In this document: one piece after another, positions 55,482-64,000 of the stretch
How the letters are laid out: each line of letters begins with the position of its first letter
Numbering within the stretch: the first letter of the stretch is position 1
NCBI RefSeq assembly: GCF_000835495.1
Contig: NW_015622542.1
Span: forward strand, 1,944,485-2,008,484
Length of the DNA stretch: 64,000 nt
Direction: 5' to 3'
DNA from: Cladophialophora immunda
Taxonomy: Eukaryota; Ascomycota; Eurotiomycetes; Chaetothyriales; Herpotrichiellaceae
Notes under the pieces: model-generated
What the model was told of the DNA's origin: nothing
What the model saw: only the letters and a program-made list of their open reading frames with translations
Databases searched by the model: none
Made by a program: the position numbers and the translations under genes

Positions 55482-56186
55482 GGTTCTGGAGCTCCTCCGT
55501 GTGTCAATAAACTAGTGATGGTTTACTCAATGTCTGAATGAAAGAGGAGGAGGAAATGGAGAGAGGATGAGGTTCAAACAAACAAGCTGAGGTGCCCGTC
55601 CTTGTGCTTGCGCGTGTTCTTGTATTTGTAGCCGTGTAGGAAGGGCCCATATGTCCTGGCGGTTCTGCTCGGCCTCGCTTCGCCTGTTCTCGCTTATATC
55701 ATCGGGCGCTGGCAAAGACCGACGAAGCCTCTCGAAGCCGGTGCTCGCTGGGTCTTTCCGCGTCAGGCAAAATGGGCGAGATGGTGGAGGGACTTGTACT
55801 CGGAAGGGCAAGGAGTTTCCCTGTTTTCAGTTGTGGTGCGAACTCCGTGGAAAAACTTCTCAGAAAGGTGCTCGATATGGAGGCGACCTCCGAGCCATTG
55901 CTCCCTATGGCATAGCAATGATGATGGATTGCATCAATATTTGTGGGCTCGCTACGCCCTGCACCTGAGCGAGTCTCCGAGCGAAATCAAAAGACGAAAA
56001 GACGAAGAAATGACGTCGTTGGTAGTTGAGCCGCCAACCCGCGCAACTGACGCAGCGCAGGCAAAGAAGACGGAGAACAATCTTCCACTTCATCAGTTCA
56101 GTCATGGGAAAACATTAAGGGAACGGCAGTCTGTTTCAGTGTCTCTCATTCGGTCGTCTACCGTGAGCCTCTTGCTAGTCAACATG

Positions 56187-56358
56187 CCCCAAGATCCTCC
56201 ACCCGTCCGTCCTGACGACTCTGCTGCAATGTTGCTCTGGCTCACCGACCATAAGCCCCCCAAGCCCTCCACCCGTCTGTCCTGACGAATCTGTTGCCAT
56301 ATTTCTCTGGCCAACTGATGGTAAACCCCCTGATTCCTCCACCCCTCCGCCCTGACGT
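56187..56358. repeat. Diverged 70-bp tandem repeat, about 2.5 copies
   Basis: ACCCGTCCGTCCTGACGA-like blocks recur at 56201, 56271 and 56341, exactly 70 bp apart. The units run 56187–56256, 56257–56326 and 56327–56358. They diverge by scattered substitutions. Period 70 is not a multiple of three, so it is not maintained as a protein repeat. Confidence 0.8.
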
Positions 56359-56405
56359 ACGTACACACCTCCTTCTCCCCCCAACCCCCAAGCCCAAGCT
56401 GCTCC

Positions 56406-57085
56406 TCACCAGCTAGATACCCGCTCTGGGTCTCGCTGGCTCGACAACCCCTCGTTGTCAGTGGACGAAATAGGCGGCGGGCGCAGCTGTTCGCTGAGGA
56501 TGCTCTTCGCTTGTTCGACCACTGGTCTTGCAACAGAGGCGCCGAATGTCGTGCCCATCAAGGCTAGCCAGCTGAAAGTGCCGACTAACCCGATAACTAT
56601 GGCCAGTGCTCCCACCACAAAGCCAAGTATGAGGACCGACGTGAGAAGGCAGAAGGGCAAGAAGGTCTCCACTGTTTCCCAGAACAACTCTTCCGCCCAG
56701 AAGACATTGGCCTCCATGCTGAGGTGAGGACGGCGCGGCACTGGGTGTAGATGGATACCAAGACAGACGATTCTCGTCTGTCTAGCATCGCCTGCACCGC
56801 AGCCCATTCCGCCTCCAATGCCTGGCTGATGCCAGCCCAAGAAACCACAGGGGGCAGATAGAGTCGCCGGTCGGCTAGCGGAGCTTTTGCTCTCAATATT
56901 GTGCTTGCTTCTGAATAAAATGAAACTTCCAGCAAGGCAACGCAATCCAGGTCAGGCTCTCTAAAGGACATTTGGTCCAGGAACGCGTTTGGTGTTTGAC
57001 AAACAGTGGGTATATCTAAAAGAGCCCGCCGAGGTGAGGCATCCAAAAGACCGCCGCCATGATCAGTTGACATCACTGACGGCAA
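56406..57085 (-). pseudogene. Doubtful small membrane-protein gene, possibly broken
   Basis: A minus-strand frame from 57085 (MPSVMSTDHGG, 162 codons) overlaps a second frame whose downstream part reads MEANVFWAEELFWETVET and then two hydrophobic segments (FCLLTSVLILGFVVGAL, IVIGLVGTFSWLALMG) with stop at 56406. A weak intron (donor GTCTGT, acceptor TCCTCACCTCAG, about 50 nt) could join them, or a frameshift separates them. The hydrophobic pair is more ordered than chance would predict, but no family was recognised. Could be a lineage-specific gene, a decayed gene or chance. Confidence 0.3.
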
Positions 57086-57598
57086 ATTTTCGGCTTCTTA
57101 AAGATGCTATAGTTGACATGGTTATTCCTTTCGCCAACAAGGTCCGCTTGCGGCAGCGTGGACAGGTCAACGACTTCACATGAGAAATGAACCCACATAA
57201 TCTCCGTCAGAAATCTTGATACTCTTCAAGGGGCCAGCATCTTTGGCTCGTCCAATCTATCCCTATGAATGGTAGAAGGAGTCACAGAGGCTGCAGTGCA
57301 GTGACACATGTTGCTCGAGAGTGAAGCCTGCTGGGACCGCTCGTCCGGAAAACCTACCAGAACATGATGTCGTCATTGCTGAGAGCAAAGACAGACAGCA
57401 ACAGAAGATGAAGACAGATGCATCGCTCTCTGTCGAGGAAGAAGTGGGCGCTACATCTGGGCTGGGAGGGGGTGAGAGGGAGCAGGGAGTAGTTGTTGGA
57501 TAGAGAGAAATGGCTTGGTCCAACACGTGATCGGAACACATCAGCCTTATCACGTATAGTGCAGCCTCGCGAGGCGCTCCTCCTTGTGAAGCCTCTTT

Positions 57599-58681
57599 TT
57601 ACTTTGCCACTCCTTCAACGTCAATGACCACCTTGCCAAAGAATTTCTGCGCTCTGAAATACTCGTACGCTTCTCTGGCCTGCTCAAACCTCCAGACCTT
57701 CTCATCTATCACTGGTCTCACAGCTTTCTCCTCCATGAAAGCGAGCATGTCTCGAAACTGCCTTTTGCTGCCCACGAGCACACCTCGCACAAGACAAGCG
57801 CTCGTGAAACAGTCCCAGAACCCAGTCTTCTTCTCTCCAGTCCCTGCGCCGCCGAGGAACCCGATGATCGAGATGATTCCTTCCGGCGCCACGGCTTTTA
57901 GGCTCTGCTCCATCGAAGTTTCACCGGCAACCTCAATGATGTGTTGAGCTCCCGTGCCGCCTTGTTTCTCGATATGGTCTCTGGCCGCGATGCCCCATTT
58001 CGGATCCTCGCGGTAGTTGAGCACAAGGTCTGCCCCGAGATCATGGAGTCTCTTCTCCTTCCCTTTGTCCCCCGTCGTGGCGACAACATGCGCACCAAGG
58101 GCTTTCGCGAACAGTAAGGCGAAGATACTGACTCCGCCAGACCCCTGCGTCAATACCCAGTCTCCGCGCTTTAACGCGCGTCCCTCGACACCAAATAAAG
58201 CATTCCACGCCGTCAACGCCGCGCATGGTAAGGTGCTTGCTTCCCTTGCACTCAGGAATGCGGGCAACTTGATCAACCCCCTCTCGCCGAAGACGGCGTG
58301 TTTCCTGAGTACTCCGTCATTCAACCCTCCCAGACTGGTTGCGCGACTTTCCTTAGTGGGATACCCGTCTTCAAAGTCCTGGAAGAACGTGGGACATACT
58401 TTGTCGCCGACCTTGAGGGACTCGACTTGACTGCCGACCGCAACCACCACGCCAGCCCCGTCCGAGCAGGGCACGACGTCTTCTTTGGTATATGCAGGGT
58501 ATAACCTGAGCGGCATTGCAATGTCGCGATAGTTCAGCGAGACCGCGTGGATGGCCACGAGGCAGTCATGTGGACTGAGGGACGCCACGGGCAGGGAAGT
58601 GTCCAGTCGGAGGCCATCGAAGCTGCCGGCGGTGAGGTCTATTCGATAGCCCGAGGTGATCGCCGGAGTGGAAGACGCCAT
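57599..58681 (-). CDS. Zinc-independent medium-chain reductase (quinone-oxidoreductase-like)
   Basis: NAD(P)H-dependent oxidoreductase of the MDR superfamily, 360 residues from the ATG at 58681, cytosolic. The ATG at 58696 would add five residues. The catalytic domain has VSLNYRDIAMPL, the quinone-reductase substitute for zinc-ligand sequences, and PCSDGAGVVVAVG where zinc enzymes have GHE. The Rossmann fold reads GSGGVSIFALLFAKALGA, followed by TTGDKGKEKRLHDLGAD and the ADLVLNY strand. The C-terminal AREAYEYFRAQKFFGKVVI is usual. Substrate is unknown. The frame open to 58807 has no conserved residues before 58681. Confidence 0.92.
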   Translation of the reverse strand: MASSTPAITSGYRIDLTAGSFDGLRLDTSLPVASLSPHDCLVAIHAVSLNYRDIAMPLRLYPAYTKEDVVPCSDGAGVVVAVGSQVESLKVGDKVCPTFFQDFEDGYPTKESRATSLGGLNDGVLRKHAVFGERGLIKLPAFLSAREASTLPCAALTAWNALFGVEGRALKRGDWVLTQGSGGVSIFALLFAKALGAHVVATTGDKGKEKRLHDLGADLVLNYREDPKWGIAARDHIEKQGGTGAQHIIEVAGETSMEQSLKAVAPEGIISIIGFLGGAGTGEKKTGFWDCFTSACLVRGVLVGSKRQFRDMLAFMEEKAVRPVIDEKVWRFEQAREAYEYFRAQKFFGKVVIDVEGVAK

Positions 58682-59125
58682 GACGGGTTCTACCATGAGG
58701 GTTTGTCTGTATTGGTTGGTCGAGGTCGACTGCTTGTCGCCTATCTTCGGTTGAATGGTAGAAATGCCCGGCCGCAAAATTATGAGGTGGGTGCTCCAAA
58801 CAAACACTTGGGACGCTTCTCCAACAGCAGATTCTCCATCGCGAGGGTTCGTTCCGCCAGTGTCAGTCTCGATACCATAACTTTCTCCGTCCCGCCCACC
58901 ACTTGCTAGCTAAACAGACTCTTAAGCCTGAGCAGATCTACCTCTATCTTAGGTATCAGCACACGTGGCAGCTTCGAAAATGCATTTAGAATACAATGGT
59001 GCTATGGCATATGGTACAACATAACCAGATGGTGCAATTCCTGAAAATACACGACCCCACATCTCTACCAACTTCCCCAGGTATGAAACGTTAAGATGTC
59101 TAGATAGAATTATCCACCAAAGCTC
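58682..59125. other. Intergenic, 444 bp
   Basis: Gap between the reductase start and the stop of the next minus-strand gene. No feature seen. Confidence 0.5.
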
Positions 59126-60487
59126 CTAGACGGTAAGGTGTCTTGTCGGAAGCATCGAGATCGCGTCCATATCTGCCAGGGCTTCCTCTTGCGAGCGTAG
59201 ATACACAAGTCCCACATTCCGGCGGCCAAAAGTGGCGCAAAACACCAAAAGAAGCATGCTTGTCGGGAGAAGGAAGATAACGACGAGCAATGCGACGGTC
59301 GTCAACGTGGGCACTGTTGGGTCAATCGCGGTAGTGCCAGGCCAAGTAGTCAAAGACCATCCTAAGGAGCACAGAATGAGGACTGCAAAAACAGCATCGC
59401 TCCCGGTGAGGAGGTAAGAGTATGCGTTGTTCTCGACGGATTTCCTGCGATCGAAACATGAGACGACGGCGGATAAGATCCAGTTGGTAATCCAAAGCAG
59501 GAAGCAAATTCCAAAGGCGAGGAATACCGGTATGCTTGGGTTGATCGAAGTCAACAAAAGGACCGCGAAGACACCCAGACAGGAGATGAGTACCGCGCAT
59601 AGCGACATCATGAAGAGAGTTGAGGTATCCCGGCCTTCTCCGTCGACAATCTTCTCCGTGTTTCGTGCGCGTAAAGTGTTCAGCGTCCCGGCCGTGCTGC
59701 CACGCGCCGCAAAGCTTCGGAAAAATTCTGCAGGAGTTCTGGCGGTAACGGAAGACTGGCGGCGAGGGATAACCAAGAGCGGTAGAGGCAGCAGGGTAAA
59801 GGCATTCAAGGGATTGTTGTGGAGGGCAGTCAGAGATGTGCAGAGGTCAAAGATGACTCTTGTAGCCTCTTCTTGATACAGGAAAGCCCCAACGTATCCG
59901 TTGATGCAGATGGCGAAAACAAGGTGGCTGAAGATGGCAATCAGCGATAGAATGTGTCCGGCCTCTCGTTGAATATATCCGTCGCTTGAACTCAGCACTC
60001 TGTAAGCCACAATGGCGAGCGAGGCCAGGAATGAAATGATGGAGAGCCGTGTGTGAAAGACTCCATCGGGACGGCAGCTTCGTAATCTCAGCGCTGCGTG
60101 CCGGATAAGGTACTTTTCTTCGTCGGTGATGAGGACGGCGCAGTCGATATTGCGGTGCTCCAAGAAACGCCGTCGAGCTGCCAGCACTCGTGAAACGTGG
60201 GATCGGGCATCTTGAAGCCACTGGTCGTAGGTGAACAAGACCGCCGCAAATTCACGGCTTACATCCGGAAGATGACTTGTCGAAAGGACAAGACATCGAT
60301 AGAGCACCTCTTGTCGGAATAGAATGCTCCATATGGCGTCAATAGGGTTGCTGAAGACATGAAGCGCCGAAACCAGAGCCAACAGCAGACCAGACGTGCT
60401 CTGCTGCAGGAGGACCAGTCCCAGATTGAGTGTTGGTAGGAGAAACGGAATGAACTTCACAAAATCGAGTATCTCGCGCAGAGGCAT
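59126..60487 (-). CDS. Multi-pass membrane protein, unknown function
   Basis: 453 residues, one exon, with about eight hydrophobic helices (for example FIPFLLPTLNLGLVLLQ, LSIISFLASLAIVAYRVL, FMMSLCAVLISCLGVFAVLL, VALLVVIFLLPTSMLLL). No signal peptide; it opens PLREILDFVKF. A segment, ALHVFSNPIDAIWSILF, matches the layout of LLGDPTSAIFGSF in the protein at 30621–32573, and EKYLIRHAALRLRSCR stands before a helix as LRVRVKNAINTLIEAR does there. The two are therefore probably distant members of one fungal membrane-protein family. No pore, transporter or enzyme motif is visible. An upstream exon cannot be excluded. Confidence 0.82.
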   Translation of the reverse strand: MPLREILDFVKFIPFLLPTLNLGLVLLQQSTSGLLLALVSALHVFSNPIDAIWSILFRQEVLYRCLVLSTSHLPDVSREFAAVLFTYDQWLQDARSHVSRVLAARRRFLEHRNIDCAVLITDEEKYLIRHAALRLRSCRPDGVFHTRLSIISFLASLAIVAYRVLSSSDGYIQREAGHILSLIAIFSHLVFAICINGYVGAFLYQEEATRVIFDLCTSLTALHNNPLNAFTLLPLPLLVIPRRQSSVTARTPAEFFRSFAARGSTAGTLNTLRARNTEKIVDGEGRDTSTLFMMSLCAVLISCLGVFAVLLLTSINPSIPVFLAFGICFLLWITNWILSAVVSCFDRRKSVENNAYSYLLTGSDAVFAVLILCSLGWSLTTWPGTTAIDPTVPTLTTVALLVVIFLLPTSMLLLVFCATFGRRNVGLVYLRSQEEALADMDAISMLPTRHLTV

Positions 60488-60689
60488 TGGCGACAGTTTT
60501 GGCGTTCTAAGGTCCGGCGAGTATGGGAGGCTTGCTGGTACCGAATGTTTGGCAAAAATGAGCAGTGCTCAGGAGGAGGCTCAGAAGAAGATATAGACAA
60601 TCCCATCGTGTTTGGCTTATGTGACACGACGGCCTTCGTGAACATGCTCTTGAGCAGGCCAGCCGACGCAGAAGGCTGAAGTTGTGTCC

Positions 60690-60710
60690 GAGAGGGAGAG
60701 GGAGAGGGAG
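60690..60710. repeat. Purine-rich (GAGAGG)n run
   Basis: Tandem GAGAGG/GGGAGA units over about 20 bp in the divergent promoter region. GA-rich runs are common in fungal promoters. Confidence 0.55.
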
Positions 60711-60932
60711 GTGAGGTGTAGTCGTGCAGGCAGAGAGGAGAAGACCTCGTCTTGGGCAGTCGATGTCCGTGACGATGAAGATAACCGACGGGGCCAACAG
60801 TCTTCTCCTTGAGAGTCAATATTGGATCGCACCGGCTTCCAAGTTGCGTCCAAACTGAGATCCTGGCGCCCTTGGACAGAACAATCGATCTGGCGAAGGA
60901 TTTAGATCAGACAAGCACCCTTTTCCCTTTGA

Positions 60933-60966
60933 TGTTCTCTGTGTTCTCTGTGTTCTCTGTGTTCTC
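60933..60966. repeat. 9-bp tandem repeat TGTTCTCTG, nearly four copies
   Basis: TGTTCTCTG is repeated three times without error and followed by a partial fourth copy. It lies about 600 bp upstream of the ankyrin gene. Confidence 0.8.
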
Positions 60967-61570
60967 CTCTCGTATCAGCGAAGGAGGATAAGAATGGGGT
61001 TCAGCCCGTCCATTGGTGAGTGACCAAAAATGACGTCGGGTTAAGACTTTGTCCTAGCCGGGGAAGACAACTACCTTCCACAGTCAGAGAAGACAAACAC
61101 CAGCTCCCCGTTAATTCTTGCCCAGGTCGGCGTCCGACGATGAAAGGGAACCTTGGAAGTTGGCTTGTCCGGGCGAGCGAAACCTGCCACTATTCCAGCT
61201 TTGCACGCAAAGCAGGGCGTCGAGGTGGTCATCTGCCTGCGCCACCGCCCTCGAACTACCTCCCACGGCCAACACCTCGATTCCATTGCCTCGCTTGGCT
61301 TGCAGGAGACGGTCGACCTTTCAGCCCCGGGGCCTAACACGGCCAATCCATCTGCGGACCACAGTCGTCGCCTCGCATCTTGTTGCAAATACCCATGTTT
61401 GACGCTGCCACATGGCTGCCACATATATGTTGATGCTACACCCCCCTCCCCCCAAGTCGAGAGATTCTCTCTTCTATTATCTTCGCAGGCTTCAAAGGGC
61501 GCCCTCATACCCTAGATCGAATTTGTCTGCGTTGATAGGATATCGTCCCCTATCGCCTCGAAGCTAGAAA

Positions 61571-63763
61571 ATGGCCCCTGGGCACTCTCCAGCCGAATGG
61601 GCACAACAACGCGACTTGATGGCAAAGCTATACGTGGCCGATGGCTTGTTGTATGACGAAATCGCGCATCGCCTATGCAATGTCGGCTTCATAACATCGT
61701 ACGTTGTACCGCTCAAGTGTCACGTCAGGGACTAACAATTTTCGAGCGGATCCTCGGTCAAGGCAAAACTTCAAGAATGGAAAATTAGGAGATGCTGGCC
61801 TCAAGAGGAGCTTCGTATCATGGCACGCTGTTTCCTTCATCATCAGGCACAAGGGCACTGCGTAACCTTCAAGCGATTTGGAGAAGCATATTCTACCGCT
61901 GAGATTGAGAGCTATCTCAAGCAAAATCCTTTGGTTGACGGGAGTGATGAAGAGTTGCCCGGTCACCTCGAAGCCGTACCAACTACTGCGGCCGAGGAAC
62001 AACAACTGGAGTCGGATGACCTTGGCCCAGACCAGTTGACCTTGGCAGCGAGCTCTCAGGTCAGCACCAGCGCATCTTCCAGGAATATTCCAGCAGAAGA
62101 AAGGCCGACGAAGAAACGAAAAGCTGTTTCATGGTCGTCACTGCCACACAGAGACGCCAGTAGTTCCAGGCAGCCCCGCCAGAGTGAGAGAAACGATCAT
62201 GCAGCCGAAGCAGAGGTCACAGATGACCAAGACGATGGCGACAAATCCGCAGGCGACAAGAAAAAGGAAATGGAAAAGGCGTTCGCCACTCTCCGAGCCG
62301 TTTCCCAAGGACTGCCCTCCGGAGACAAGAAATATGCGGACGCAGTGACACAGGTCGAGCAGCTTCTTAAGAAAGCTATGGAGGAAGAGCAGCCGGAGCA
62401 AGAAGAAACGGATCTCGGCCCCCTTCATTGGGCTGCTCTCTCAGATGATGAAACAACAGCAAAAGCTCTTATTGATAAGGGCGCTGACATAAATGCCCGA
62501 GGTGGCATAGGCTGGACGGCACTTCATATCGCTGCATTCAAAAGTCTGGAAGTTCTACGCTTACTTCTGTTCCAGGGCAATATAGACATAGATGCTGTGG
62601 ACAACCGCGGGGCAACTGCATTGATACGTGCGGTCGTCGAGCCTTCACTTGAGTGCGCTGTCTTGTTGCTTCAAAAAGGAGCAAATCCAGATGTTGGCAG
62701 CTTTCGCGGCAAAAGCGTTCTACATTATGCTTGTCTCCGGAGTGGTATGGATGAGCTTGTCAAGGCGATAGCTGGAAAGACCAGCCAAATTGACCGTCAA
62801 GACCACAATGGCGCTACTGCTCTCCACATTGCGGTCGCCGAAAACAAAGAAGACTACGTCATCACGCTCATGGAAGCTGGTGCAAGTCTGGACATACAGG
62901 ATAGGGATGGGAGAACTCCTGTGCATCAGGCGGCTTTTGACGGCTCACCCGAAATGCTATTGCGGATGGTCGATAGTAACTCTGATCTCACGCTGAAAGG
63001 CAACGATGATGAGACCGTCCTGCACATCCTGTGTCAGCGACCGGATCTTTGTGAGGTTGCAGAGGCCGTCGTCAAAAAGCCAGGGGTGGACATCAACGCC
63101 AAATCGCGTTCTGGGACCACCCCCCTCGGAGGGGCGGCCTACCACAACTGCTTCGATACCGTGCGCATGCTTGTCAGCCATGGTGCAGACGTGGAAGCTG
63201 CCGACGTAGAGGCAGACACTGCGCTCAACGTGGCCATCTCTAAGGGCAACAAGGAGATTGCGAATTTCTTGATTGAAAATGGGAGTCCGCTGAACCCCAA
63301 AAATCAATCAGTGAAGAAATGGAGAGCTATGCTTGAGCGCAACCGAAGAGTACAGTTGGCGTTGTTGCCCCCAAGAGCGACCAAACAACCTTCGACAACG
63401 AAACCACGAGCACAATCTTCACCCGCCGTCGTCAGAAACCAGTCGTCCAAGATCGGCATATCCCCTTCAGAAATGCAGACTTTGCAGACCCTTGTGACCA
63501 AGCTTATGAAGCAAAGTGGAGGTCCGCAAAGCAATCACCCTACCAGCCCCAAATTCGGAGCAACACCGAGTCATTCTGCTCCAGCTCCGTTGTTTGTCGT
63601 TGGGAGTGATCCGAATACTTTCGGTCTCAATGCACAAGGCTCTTCTGGGCAAGGCTTTATGCTTGATGAATTCATGTTTGGCGGCGGGGCGAACTACAGT
63701 AATATGGAGTGGGATCTTCCTGCACAGGACACGGGCTACTTTGGACGCAATCTTGGACTATAG
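61571..63763 (+). CDS. Clr5-domain ankyrin-repeat protein
   Basis: 714 residues in two exons (61571–61698 and 61747–63763), joined as GFITS-GSSVKAKLQEWKIR. The N-terminal 60 residues resemble the fungal Clr5 domain, a helix-turn-helix-like module (AEWAQQRDLMAKLYV then LQEWKIRRCWPQ). A charged linker with a nuclear-type signal (RPTKKRKAVSW) follows, then a run of about eight ankyrin repeats from roughly residue 265 to 560, such as GWTALHIAAFKSLEVLRLLL, GATALHIAVAENKED and GRTPVHQAAFDGSPEML. A low-complexity C-terminal tail ends at residue 714. It likely acts as a protein-binding regulator, possibly nuclear; no partner can be named. Confidence 0.88.
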
Positions 63764-64000
63764 GGCTAGTCACATCTTGTGATATCGACCTTCACAAGTG
63801 CCACACTACGAAAACCTGACTGAAATGGCTTTCAAAGTCTTTAGCAGAAAGGACGATGCGTGAGAGAAGTTCAAGAACCAAGTTCTGAGGATCTCTCCCA
63901 CTGAGCAGCTAGTTCAGGACCATGCCTCAACCAGAATCGAAACCTAGGCCAAGCTTATATGCGAGGCGTTATGAATGGAGAAGTTGCAAGGATTCTCAAT
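63764..64000. other. Right edge, non-coding as seen
   Basis: 237 bp after the ankyrin gene. No feature recognised; a neighbouring gene may start beyond the window. Confidence 0.5.

Larger units (their letters stand above)
55482..57598. other. Gene-poor region, 2.1 kb
   Basis: Between the MFS gene and the reductase. It holds the 70-bp tandem repeat (56187–56358) and one doubtful membrane-protein gene (about 56406–57085). The rest contains only short frames without recognisable features. Confidence 0.55.
60488..61570. other. Intergenic, 1.1 kb divergent region
   Basis: Lies between the membrane protein and the ankyrin protein. It contains a GAGAGG run and a 9-bp tandem repeat, listed separately. 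Open frames here are not recognisable. Confidence 0.5.

Overview
The window is filamentous ascomycete (Pezizomycotina) nuclear DNA. The genes carry many short GT–AG introns (about 48–150 nt). The set mixes conserved eukaryotic genes (beta-COP, VPS26, MON2, MMS2, NAR1, eS27, RRP40, SSZ1) with typical filamentous-fungal families (Zn2Cys6 regulator, P450, large MFS transporters, CFEM-like and GPI-anchored wall proteins, a Clr5-type ankyrin protein). A Eurotiomycete such as a black yeast is plausible, but the sequence alone does not fix the order. All gene models were joined by eye from splice signals and reading frame, with no transcript support.

Left end, about 1.2–13.7 kb, is an accessory block: cytochrome P450 (-), FAD monooxygenase (+), DHA2-type MFS exporter (+), class II aldolase/adducin protein (+), Zn2Cys6 regulator (-) and a second class II aldolase paralogue (-). 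No polyketide or peptide synthase is visible. The content suggests a small catabolic or tailoring cluster, perhaps for an aromatic compound, with its own regulator and transporter. It may continue beyond the left edge.

From 14.6 kb the window is mostly ordinary genome. 14.6–30 kb: beta-COP, a GPI-anchored cysteine-module protein, gluconokinase, VPS26 and MON2, so three membrane-traffic genes lie within about 15 kb. 30.6–34 kb: a multi-pass membrane protein divergent from a secreted or type I protein with two CFEM-like modules. 35–43 kb: MMS2 in five short exons, a LYR-motif protein, a sugar/inositol-type transporter, NAR1 and a MIX23/Cid2-like protein. 43.5–49.5 kb: Fpg-type DNA glycosylase, an L-fucose-permease-like MFS protein, an FSH-type serine hydrolase and ribosomal eS27, whose first coding exon is only the ATG. 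50–55.5 kb: exosome subunit RRP40 divergent from the ribosome-associated Hsp70 SSZ1, then another MFS protein. 55.5–57.6 kb is gene-poor, with a diverged 70-bp tandem repeat and a doubtful membrane-protein gene. 57.6–63.8 kb: a medium-chain reductase, a second multi-pass membrane protein resembling the one at 30.6 kb, and a Clr5/ankyrin protein.

No tRNA, rRNA, transposon or CRISPR array was recognised. The best candidate for something undescribed is the left-end cluster. Next are the membrane-protein/CFEM divergent pair and the five-module GPI protein.
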